A DNA stretch of 14,123 nucleotides, from positions 1 to 14,123 of the forward strand of contig CAMXWI010000007.1 of assembly GCA_947252915.1 (NCBI GenBank), in the 5' to 3' direction. The DNA comes from an uncultured Lactobacillus sp. GTDB lineage: Bacteria > Bacillota > Bacilli > Lactobacillales > Lactobacillaceae. The notes beneath the pieces were generated by a model. It worked only from the letters and a program-made list of their open reading frames with translations. It searched no databases and was not told the DNA's origin. Positions within the stretch are counted from its first letter, which is position 1. Every line of letters starts with the position of its first letter. Position numbers and translations under genes: made by a program. Below, in pieces: positions 7,781-14,123 of the stretch.

Positions 7781-7805
7781 GAGACTGGGAATTACCCCCA
7801 ACCTC
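7771..7805 (-). terminator. Terminator upstream of the CadD-like gene
   Basis: On the minus strand, GAGGTTGGG (7805-7797) pairs with CCCAGTCTC (7789-7781) through nine positions, two of them G-U, followed by TTGTTTTTTA. It would end transcripts coming from helD and arsR, leaving the transporter to its own promoter, which begins in the same T tract. Confidence 0.6.
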
Positions 7806-7856
7806 TTTACTATTTTTAAGGTAAAAATGTAACAGCACAGTAGCTGGCTGGCAGTT

Positions 7857-7880
7857 CAACCACTGATGAATCAGCGGTTG
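7857..7880. repeat. Inverted repeat in the arsR-transporter gap
   Basis: CAACCACTGA (7857-7866) and TCAGCGGTTG (7871-7880) form a 10-bp stem with a four-base loop. Read on the minus strand the single mismatch becomes a G-U pair. On the plus strand an outer GGCTGG (7847-7852) can pair with CTAGCC (7887-7892). No function is known; it may be part of a structured transcript or leader. Confidence 0.45.
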
Positions 7881-7914
7881 ACCAACCTAGCCATCCTTGC
7901 GGGGGTTCGAATAC

Positions 7915-7955
7915 AAAGTCATCAAATCGGCTGGAAAGTCCGATTTGATGACTTT
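7915..7955. repeat. Perfect 16-bp inverted repeat, possible dispersed element or terminator
   Basis: The arms 7915-7930 and 7940-7955 are perfectly complementary over 16 bp around a nine-base loop. It lies 21 bases after the arsR stop, in the sequence GGGAGTGAGACAAAAGTC when read on the minus strand. No clear T run follows on the minus strand, so it is a weak rho-independent terminator; it may instead protect the arsR mRNA 3' end. Similar GGGA-TGAGACAAAAG hairpins recur between genes of lactobacilli as I remember, which would make it a small dispersed repeat. Confidence 0.6.
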
Positions 7956-7976
7956 TGTCTCACTCCCAATTTAGTT

Positions 7977-8297
7977 TTAGATTTGATGATTCCAATGATC
8001 ACGATGATTCATCGTATGTTGAACGTGCGCGAGCATATCATTTAACACTTCGATGATGTGGGGGTCATCAAGGGTGTAAAAAATTTGTTTACCATCTCGA
8101 TGGGCTTGGACCAACTGGTACTGGCGAAGTAGAGCCAATTGATGGGAGACACTTGGTTGGGGAAGTTCGAGTTGTTCACTTAACTCACTGACGTTGAATG
8201 AATGATTTTCCAGTAAATAGAGGATTCGAATCCGTTTTTCGTTACTGAGCAATTTAAAGATCTGTTCAGCAAATTTAATTTGGTGTTGGTTGATAAT
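7977..8297 (-). CDS. ArsR/SmtB-family metal-sensing repressor with apparent ATT start
   Basis: About 106-residue winged-helix repressor. Helix 1 is NQHQIKFAEQIFKLLSNEKR, then RILYLLENHSFNVSELS, the recognition helix in LPQPSVSHQLALLR (about 45-58), and the wing AHRDGKQIFYTLDD. The last helix carries Asp78, His80, His91 and His94 in the spacing DxH-10-HxxH, which matches the alpha-5 zinc/cobalt site of CzrA and SmtB; the alpha-3N ELCVC cysteine box of CadC is absent. So a Zn(II)/Co(II)-like sensor is likely. There is no ATG, GTG, TTG or CTG in frame between the upstream in-frame stop and codon 16 (TTG, 8252). The best start is ATT at 8297, sharing a base with the helD TAA and preceded by AAAAGGGGG. 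Starting at 8252 would remove helix 1. Its tail MNHRDHWNHQI is His-rich. Confidence 0.88.
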   Translation of the reverse strand: MINQHQIKFAEQIFKLLSNEKRIRILYLLENHSFNVSELSEQLELPQPSVSHQLALLRQYQLVQAHRDGKQIFYTLDDPHIIEVLNDMLAHVQHTMNHRDHWNHQI

Positions 8298-8310
8298 TAT
8301 TCCCCCTTTT
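8295..8310 (-). promoter_or_regulatory. Ribosome binding site and ATT start region of arsR
   Basis: On the minus strand, AAAAGGGGG (8310-8302) lies four bases before ATT (8297-8295) and seven before ATC (8294-8292). The TAA of helD (8299-8297) overlaps ATT in the pattern TAATT, which differs by one base from the common coupled TAATG. Confidence 0.55.
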
Positions 8311-10616
8311 CCATTGCTTCACGATTAACCACCAGTTGGCGAGTCGCAGTCTCAGTAAAGGCGTCGCTCACAGGCCCGTTGCTGATCATGGATAACCGGT
8401 GCATGGCCCGGGTCGCCATGGTGTACAGTAGGCCGGTAGCTTGCTTGCCTAATGCCTGTTGGCTCACGTCTGATAAAATCACCGTATCGAATTCCAATCC
8501 CTTGGCTAAATAAGCAGGGAGGATGACCACACCACGATGTGGTAGTTGGGTGTCGTGGCTCGTTAACCGGGAAAGAGTCGAGACTTTTCGATAAAGAGCA
8601 TGGTAGACCTTTTGCGCCTGAGTTTGATTTTTAGTTAGAATCGCCACCGTCGGGAAGGACTGGAGTTCTTGCTGGGCCAGTTTCGCCAACTGCGCTGCCC
8701 ATTCTTGATCATTATAGGTCATCGCCAGGATTGGGATGTCCCCATGGCGGGTAAAGGCATGAATTTGTTGCCCATCTGGGAGGAGGGCCTTAGCAAAGTT
8801 GGTAATTTCAGTTGTTGACCGGTAGCTTTGCCGGAGGGTGATTAGTTTTGGATGGCGCGCTTGAAGATCTTCAGCCACGGTCTTTAGCAACTGTTCAGGG
8901 AGTTGAAGAGGATAGAAAAGCGCTTGTTCACTATCACCCAAAATCGTAAACCGGGCTTCTGGAAACGTGTGGTGAAGATAGATTAGCATCGCGGAGGAGT
9001 AATCTTGCATTTCATCAATAAAGACGAATTGGAAGTCTCGGTTTTGCCCGTTCCCGGTAATGAGGTCCCGTAAGTACATGAGTGGTGCGGTATGCATTAG
9101 TGGCAACCGATGAAATTCAATGGCGTGGCGGTATTGTTCAATAATGGTATGTCGGGTTGCAGTCGGAACTGCTGCCGGCCAGTGGAGATGATGAAGGAAA
9201 TCAGTATACTGGCTACTGAAATCTAAGAAGTAATTGTTATAAACTGCATCAGCAACGACGCGCAGCCGCTGATGAGCTAGTCGACGAGCCAAATAACGAG
9301 CTTGAGCCTGTTCATCAGGGAAATCATCAATAGTATGTTTACCCATTAAACGGTGAATTTCCTGGGTGTCGAGCTGATTAAGCTCTTTTTGCAGCCAATC
9401 TTTTTGGGCCTCTTGACGGGAACGTTTTTGCACTTCGCGGATGAGAATGTTATTGGTGCGAATGAGCCGGTCTGGTATTGACATTGCCACTGGCTGCTGG
9501 TTGAAAATGTCTGCAATATGGTGGGCGCTGAAGAAGACTCGTTCATGAAAATTAATATCGGTAAAACTGAGTTGTTGCTGGCCAGTCTGCAATTCACTTA
9601 AGTACTGTTGCACTGCTTTCATTGCGGCAGCCGATTCAAGAAAGTGCTGGCCGGCTTGAGGAGCATGATTCTGCTGTTCATACCGATCAAAAATGGTTTC
9701 CACATTGAGCCCTTCAAAACGTCGTTTTAAAAAGCCAGCGAGGGTGACCTGCCGCATGTTGCGTTCCCCCCAAACTAGGTAACACTTCAGAAATGTATTG
9801 ACTAAAAAGCTGGTTAGGTGAGAACAGGACAATCTGGTCGGCGTTTAAAGATTCCTTAGCGTGATAGAGCAGGTAGGCAATTCGTTGCAGAATTGTCGAA
9901 GTTTTCCCACTGCCGGCTACCCCTTGGACGACGAGGAGGTCACTACTGGTATTTCTGATGATATCGTTTTGTTCTTGCTGAATGGTGGCCACGATGTTTT
10001 GCATGGTTTGATCATTTTGCTGACTAAGCGCTGCCTGAAGCATTTCATCGCCAACCGTTTCGTTAGTGTCAAACATGTTAGTGATCTTGCCATCCACGAT
10101 GGTGAACTGACGTTTTTGCACGAGTTTGACCGTTTGTGGACCTGCTGGTGTATCATAGGTGACTTTTCCGAGAGTTCCGTTGTAGTACACACTGGAGATG
10201 GGTGCTCGCCAATCATAAACTAAAAAGTCGGTCTTATCGCTGTTCATCAATGAGGCGATGCCGATATAGAGGGTTTCAACTTCATCACTGCCTGGTTCTT
10301 GAATTTGGATCCGTCCAAAGTAAGGTGACTTGTGCAGTTCTTGGAGGGTGGCTAACTGCCGCTTGAGAATGTCTTCATTTTCGGTAGCCCGGGCAACCAA
10401 TTGGCGTTGTTGTTCCAGAGCGGAGCGAGATTCAGCAATATCATCAATTTCGTAACGGTTGATTGAGGCATTTTCACCGTAGTTTTGTTCAACCGCGCGA
10501 GTTTCTTGATGCGCCGCTTTGCTGGCTTGCTTGGTCTGTTGAATTTGCTGATCAATATTTTGAATGACTTGATCAACACGTGCTTGTTCAACGATTTTTT
10601 CATTTGTAGTTGCCAT
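8297..10616 (-). pseudogene. helD: HelD-type RNA polymerase recycling helicase, frameshifted
   Basis: UvrD-like superfamily 1 ATPase of the HelD type, which in Bacillus subtilis binds RNA polymerase and releases it from DNA. The start ATG at 10616 has GGAGG at 10629-10625. The first frame runs to 9714. It has an N-terminal coiled-coil arm (about 1-95), YFGRI, DWRAPISS (135-142) and Walker A GVAGSGKT (232-239). At 9766-9771 a run of six Cs (G6 in the gene) moves the frame after Leu-Gly at 282-283. With five Gs the protein continues ERNMRQVTLAGFLKRRFEG and totals about 772 residues, the usual HelD length. The second part has Walker B FIDEMQD (about 532-538), LRQSYRST (594-601), AKGLEFDTVI (704-713) and YTMATRAMH (731-739). 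All motifs are intact, so the break is recent, programmed, or a sequencing error. Confidence 0.92.
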
Positions 10617-10709
10617 GCCAAGACCTCCATTGACAGATAATTGAACTTACTTATTTTAACATAGTGAGCAGCTGACGCTTAGTGGGATAATTTTTTTGAA
10701 ATAGGTTAA

Positions 10710-10729
10710 CTTTACTAATGTTAGTGAAG
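10710..10729. promoter_or_regulatory. Inverted repeat in the helD-ppx divergent region
   Basis: CTTTACTAA (10710-10718) and TTAGTGAAG (10721-10729) match at eight of nine pairs around a central TG. A 20-bp palindrome of this kind in a divergent intergenic region is a candidate repressor site; the protein is unknown. A second short palindrome, ATGGTACCAT, is at 10737-10746. Confidence 0.4.
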
Positions 10730-10756
10730 AAATATCATGGTACCATTAAAAGGGTA

Positions 10757-10762
10757 TATTTT
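10757..10762 (+). promoter_or_regulatory. Possible -10 box of the ppx operon
   Basis: TATATT lies 19 bases before the GAAGG ribosome binding site of the phosphatase gene. No good -35 is seen at 16-18 bases upstream, so this is tentative. The palindrome ATGGTACCAT falls in its spacer region. Confidence 0.3.
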
Positions 10763-10794
10763 CGACAAAAAAATCAAAAAGAAGGTGATGGGTC

Positions 10795-11739
10795 GTGGAG
10801 AACCTCGCGATTGTTGATCTAGGGTCTAATTCCGCACGGTTAGCAATAACCCAGATCAATCCAAATGGAACGTTTCACGAGATTAAGCGGGTCAAGGAAA
10901 ATACACGACTCTCTGAAGGGATGGGCCCCGAAAAAATCTTGCAAACCAAGGCGATGAACCATACCATTGCTGCCCTGAAGCGTTTTAAAAAGGTCTATGA
11001 ACGCTTTAACAATGTGCAAGTAATTGCCATTACCACGGCAGCGGTTCGCCAAGCACGCAATCAGCAGGAGTTCTTAGCTCGGGTTAAAAATGAGACTGGC
11101 ATTGAACTACGAGTTTTGTCGGGTCGTCAGGAAGCTTATTACGACTATTTAGGGGTTGTTCGAACACTTAAATTGGACCACTGCTTAATTTTAGATGTTG
11201 GTGGGGCCAGTTGTGAGTTAGTTTTGGTCCAGCACCGGAAGGCTCGGGATATGATTTCTTTGCCATTTGGCGCGGTTAATCTTTCAGAACAATTCCATCT
11301 GGGAGGCTTTGTTCGAGCAGCTGAGTTGTTTCGGGCCCAGACAATGGTGACGCAACGCTACAATAAGGTGCCCTGGCTACGTTACGCTAACCGGGTACCA
11401 ATTGTTTTGTTAGGTGGTGCCAACCGGACACTTGCAAGGATGAGCAAGACTCACCGACGGTCAAAGTACCGGGGAATTCATGGTTATCGTTTAACTTCAC
11501 GGATTGTCTATTCTACTTACCGGGAGTTATTAAGTAAGAATCTTGCCCAGCGAAAAAAGATGCCAGGTTTGGAAAGTGATCGGGCGGACATCATCGTTGG
11601 TGGAATGCTGCCTCTGATTTGCCTTTTACAACGCAACAGTGATGGCCGGGTTATTTTCTCGGAAAGTGGGGTTCGTGAAGGAATTATTACAGAGTATATT
11701 CAGCGCCGCCAAACTCGGGATGGTGACGATCATGCGTAA
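10795..11739 (+). CDS. Ppx/GppA-type phosphatase
   Basis: 314-residue member of the exopolyphosphatase / (p)ppGpp pentaphosphatase family (actin-like ATPase fold). Phosphate-1 motif: IVDLGSNSARL (6-16). ITTAAVRQARN (79-89), then LSGRQEAYYDYLG (108-120) with the likely catalytic Glu113, and the phosphate-2 motif LDVGGASCELVLV (133-145). PFGAVNLSE (157-165), LLGGANRTLARM (205-216) and SGVREGII (291-298) follow. At this length it is the short form with only the catalytic N-terminal domains. The start is GTG at 10795, nine bases after GAAGG; the nearby ATG at 10788 is in another frame. It overlaps mvaA by 8 bases. It could cut polyphosphate or (p)ppGpp; no ppk gene is next to it here. Confidence 0.93.
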   Translation: MENLAIVDLGSNSARLAITQINPNGTFHEIKRVKENTRLSEGMGPEKILQTKAMNHTIAALKRFKKVYERFNNVQVIAITTAAVRQARNQQEFLARVKNETGIELRVLSGRQEAYYDYLGVVRTLKLDHCLILDVGGASCELVLVQHRKARDMISLPFGAVNLSEQFHLGGFVRAAELFRAQTMVTQRYNKVPWLRYANRVPIVLLGGANRTLARMSKTHRRSKYRGIHGYRLTSRIVYSTYRELLSKNLAQRKKMPGLESDRADIIVGGMLPLICLLQRNSDGRVIFSESGVREGIITEYIQRRQTRDGDDHA

Positions 11740-12985
11740 TGATTGGATGAAAGGACTTTACCAAAAATCAGTCACTGAACGGCAGCGGTTGATTGCGAAA
11801 CATTGTCAGTTAACGTCAACTGAAGAACAAACGTTACGCGACCAGACCACGTCAATTAATAACGAATTGATCGAAAATTACGTGATGGACTATCAGCTCC
11901 CAGAAGGGGTAGCAATCCAGCTCAAGGTGAATGGCCAACATTATGTTGTCCCAATGGCCATTGAAGAACCGTCAGTAATTGCTGCTGCATGTAATGGTGC
12001 CAAACGGATTTCAGCCAGTGGTGGCTTTCAAGCTGATCCACAAACCCGGATTGTGCGTGGCCAGGTTCTGATTAGTGATGCGGATGAGCAGCAGTTTAGT
12101 GAATGGTGTCAAAAAAATCGTGAAGTTATTTTGCAAGTTGCTAATGATGCACACCCATCGATGAAAAAACGGGGAGCGGGTGCGAAAAACTATCAGGTGC
12201 GGCGCACTGGACGGTTCCTTAGTTTGGACATTCTCATTGACGTTGATCAAGCCATGGGGGCCAATAGTGTGAACACGATGGCAGAAGCCGTTGGTGAATA
12301 TTGTCAACAACATGACTGGCATGTTTTAGCAGCGATTTTGAGCAATTATGCAGTTGATGCTGTGCAAACGGTGAAGTGTTTAGTACATAATGACGAGCTT
12401 GCGACAAAGAAAATGACGGGGCACCAAGTTGCTGAACGGATTGCAGAGTTGAGTGAAGTTGCGCAAGCAGATCCTTACCGCGCAGTGACCCATAATAAGG
12501 GAATTATGAACGGAATTGATGCTGCGGTGATCGCCAGCGGTAATGATTGGCGTGCGGTTGAAGCTGGCGCCCATGCCTATGCGGCCCGTGACGGTCAGTA
12601 TCGTGGCTTAAGTCAGTGGCGATTAGTTAATAATGGGCTAGAAGGGATGCTTACTATTCCATTAACGGTGGGGGTGGTTGGTGGATCCATCAAATTGACC
12701 CCTCAATCCAAAGTTAATTATCAAATCAGTCAGATTAAAAGTGCGCAAGAATTCAGTGCGGTGCTCGCCAGTGTTGGCTTAGCGCAAAATTTAGCGGCAT
12801 TACGGGCACTTGCCACGACGGGCATTCAATCCGGTCATATGAAATTACAGTATCGTTCACTTGCAATTAGTGTCGGTGCTAATACTAATGAAATTGAACC
12901 ATTAACGGAATTATTGCGGACCGTGCCGAAAGTCGATACAGCGGTCGCTAAGCAACTATTACAGCAGTTACGAAAGGAGCAATAA
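11732..12985 (+). CDS. mvaA: Hydroxymethylglutaryl-CoA reductase, class II
   Basis: 417-residue class II HMG-CoA reductase, the mevalonate-forming step of isoprenoid synthesis in lactic acid bacteria. Residues in place: the catalytic Glu in AIEEPSVIAAACNGAK (Glu78/79), DQAMGANSVNTMAEAVGE (172-189) of the nucleotide-binding domain, the catalytic Lys256 in THNKGIMNGIDA, Asp272 in ASGND, AYAARDGQYRGLSQW (282-296) and the C-terminal His369 in GIQSGHMKLQYRSLAISVGA. Whether this form uses NADH or NADPH cannot be told. The start ATG at 11732 lies inside the end of the phosphatase gene, with only a weak GGTGA upstream, so translation is likely coupled. ATG at 11747 is an alternative start six codons in. 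Confidence 0.96.
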   Translation: MRNDWMKGLYQKSVTERQRLIAKHCQLTSTEEQTLRDQTTSINNELIENYVMDYQLPEGVAIQLKVNGQHYVVPMAIEEPSVIAAACNGAKRISASGGFQADPQTRIVRGQVLISDADEQQFSEWCQKNREVILQVANDAHPSMKKRGAGAKNYQVRRTGRFLSLDILIDVDQAMGANSVNTMAEAVGEYCQQHDWHVLAAILSNYAVDAVQTVKCLVHNDELATKKMTGHQVAERIAELSEVAQADPYRAVTHNKGIMNGIDAAVIASGNDWRAVEAGAHAYAARDGQYRGLSQWRLVNNGLEGMLTIPLTVGVVGGSIKLTPQSKVNYQISQIKSAQEFSAVLASVGLAQNLAALRALATTGIQSGHMKLQYRSLAISVGANTNEIEPLTELLRTVPKVDTAVAKQLLQQLRKEQ

Positions 12986-12986
12986 C

Positions 12987-13958
12987 ATGCCGAAACCATT
13001 TCAATTAAACCAGGAAGCCCAAAGCTTGTTGGATGCGGTCAATGAGCTTTATCCGGAGGGCAGTGTTTTCGTGCAATTTGATCAAGATAAGGAACCCGTT
13101 GGCTATGTTCGTCATGATCAGGCTCGGCAAACAACATTGCCAGGCGGTTTAGTAATTACGGTGACTGACATGACGGCGCCAAACTATACGGCTTCCCATG
13201 AATTATTGCATTTATTGATGCTTCTGCGGGGCTTTCCGCAGATCTTCTTCCAGCTCTCACTTGGTGATGAACAGTTGGATGAACAAATGATGATTATGTC
13301 AACTGATTTATATGACGTCGCAATGCACCGGGTGGTGGTGGCTGAGCAACGGAAGCACGGCTTGATTGATGAACAAGTCGAAGCCGAATATCTAAAAGGA
13401 ATTCAAGCTACAATTTCTAAAGAAAACGACCAGGGCGATGACGATGAACGGACACTTCGGCTATTGACGCTACTAGACGCACTGGTTTTTTATGGTGACC
13501 ACATTGACCAATTTAAGGATCAACTGACCACTGATTATCCAGTCGCATTCGCAGCTGCCCAAAAGATGTATGATCAAATTACGGAACGACGGATTGATTC
13601 TCCATTTGAAATGCGGCGACAAATCGTCAAATTGTATCAGCTCTTTGATGCGCAACTCCTTGAGTGGGGACTGCCAGCATTGCATAATAATGAATTTACA
13701 ACGGTTTCGCCTGTATTAAGCGCGCGACAACTACGGCTTAAGGTCCGGCAGGTCTTTGAAATCTTCCATTCAGATATGAAGGATCGGCAGGGACATGATG
13801 ATGTTTACATTGGCCTTCGGCGGAATGACCATCAAAATTCCTTTACCTTACATGGGCCCGCAGGGAAAGATCGTGCCCAAGCATTTGTTAAGATGTACGA
13901 CGAACCAGTGGAACAACTATTAAAGGAACTAAACGTGCCATTTATTGTAAGGAAGTGA
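12987..13958 (+). CDS. Uncharacterised protein with HELLH motif
   Basis: 323-residue cytoplasmic protein without signal peptide or membrane segments. Proteins at this place beside mvaA in lactobacilli are often labelled IpaB/EvcA family, a name that says little; that link is from memory. The most telling feature is SHELLHLLM, with His71-Glu72-Leu-Leu-His75, a zincin-type HExxH motif. It sits at the start of a hydrophobic helix right after LPGGLVITVTDMTAPNYTA, a beta segment leading into the motif as in many metallopeptidases. Possible third ligands downstream are in DLYDVAMHR (Asp110, His114). The rest is helical and charged, with DQGDDDER at 148-155. AAAGGAG (12973-12979) gives a good start, one base after mvaA. 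The activity is unknown. Confidence 0.85.
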   Translation: MPKPFQLNQEAQSLLDAVNELYPEGSVFVQFDQDKEPVGYVRHDQARQTTLPGGLVITVTDMTAPNYTASHELLHLLMLLRGFPQIFFQLSLGDEQLDEQMMIMSTDLYDVAMHRVVVAEQRKHGLIDEQVEAEYLKGIQATISKENDQGDDDERTLRLLTLLDALVFYGDHIDQFKDQLTTDYPVAFAAAQKMYDQITERRIDSPFEMRRQIVKLYQLFDAQLLEWGLPALHNNEFTTVSPVLSARQLRLKVRQVFEIFHSDMKDRQGHDDVYIGLRRNDHQNSFTLHGPAGKDRAQAFVKMYDEPVEQLLKELNVPFIVRK

Positions 13959-13962
13959 TCAA

Positions 13963-14123
13963 ATGGCAGTCGCAGAACAACAACTTTTTGATGATGCAAA
14001 CCACATCGTATTTCTAACAGGTGCGGGGGTTTCCACGGCTTCCGGGATTCCAGACTTTCGTTCTGCTAACGGCTTGTATACGCAAAATAAAAATGCGGAA
14101 TACTATTTGAGCCACCGTTACTT
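13963..14123 (+). CDS. Sirtuin (NAD-dependent deacylase), 3' end outside window
   Basis: The first 53 residues of a Sir2-family protein, cut by the window end. It has the NAD-binding signature GAGVSTASGIPDFRSANGLY (20-39), preceded by the short beta strand HIVFLT. Sirtuins remove acetyl or other acyl groups from lysines using NAD. The start ATG at 13963 has AAGGAAG (13949-13955) upstream, and the gene begins four bases after the previous stop, so it belongs to the ppx-mvaA unit. Subtype (deacetylase, desuccinylase or lipoate-linked) cannot be judged from this fragment. Confidence 0.93.
   Translation, partial: MAVAEQQLFDDANHIVFLTGAGVSTASGIPDFRSANGLYTQNKNAEYYLSHRY

Noticed and set aside
7724..7801. 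Longer N-terminus for the CadD-like protein
   Set aside because: It would run through the promoter, operator and ribosome binding site; ATG 7723 has a strong AAAGGAG.
7515..7832. Plus-strand open frame of 105 codons opposite the CadD-like gene
   Set aside because: It lies antisense to a gene with clear family features, is basic and low in complexity, and has no good ribosome binding site.
7831..7925. Possible tRNA with a GGGGGTTCGAA T-arm-like sequence
   Set aside because: The bases after TTCGAA do not close a T stem, no acceptor stem or anticodon arm can be drawn, and there is no CCA end. At most it is a remnant.
9861..10223. Plus-strand open frame of 120 codons opposite helD
   Set aside because: It is antisense to the conserved Walker A region of helD and shows no recognisable motif.
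1..14123. CRISPR array, insertion sequence or phage genes
   Set aside because: No regularly spaced repeats, transposase, integrase or terminal inverted repeats of that kind were seen.

Overview
The window looks chromosomal, from a lactic acid bacterium (Firmicutes, most likely Lactobacillaceae). The reasons are strong AGGAGG-type ribosome binding sites, tightly packed short operons, a mevalonate-pathway HMG-CoA reductase, a HelD-type RNA polymerase helicase, a DUF915-type hydrolase and a CadD/ArsR pair. I cannot fix the genus from sequence alone.

Bases 1-2912 (+) hold the end of a glycosyltransferase cluster: a 5'-truncated GT2, a second paralogous GT2 and a GT8 carrying an extra C-terminal domain, all translationally overlapping and closed by a hairpin terminator. 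This part is visibly AT-richer at its left end than the rest. Bases 3006-5937 (+) hold a probable three-gene unit: an aldo/keto reductase, a CPA2-type cation/proton antiporter and a membrane-anchored alpha/beta hydrolase that is split by a frameshift. The unit ends at a bidirectional terminator.

Bases 5991-10616 (-) hold, in transcription order, helD (about 772 aa if one extra G is removed from a G6 run), an ArsR-family metal sensor with a CzrA/SmtB-like alpha-5 metal site and no usual start codon, a CadD-like membrane transporter, and asd (aspartate-semialdehyde dehydrogenase). The gap between the sensor and the transporter is rich in structure: a perfect 16-bp hairpin, a second hairpin, a terminator, and a promoter covered by a 26-bp imperfect palindrome that is a good candidate operator.

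Bases 10795-14123 (+) diverge from helD and hold ppx/gppA-type phosphatase, mvaA, an uncharacterised protein with a zincin-like HELLH motif, and the start of a sirtuin. The first two overlap and the others are 1-4 bases apart, so they look like one operon.

The most interesting part is the helD-arsR-cadD-like strip. A transcription-recycling helicase gene runs into a metal sensor whose start appears to be ATT overlapping the helD stop, followed by a transporter in which the usual acidic metal-site residue appears replaced within a Cys-Thr-Gly-Cys motif. Two frameshifts in 14 kb also raise the question of sequencing error against real gene decay.
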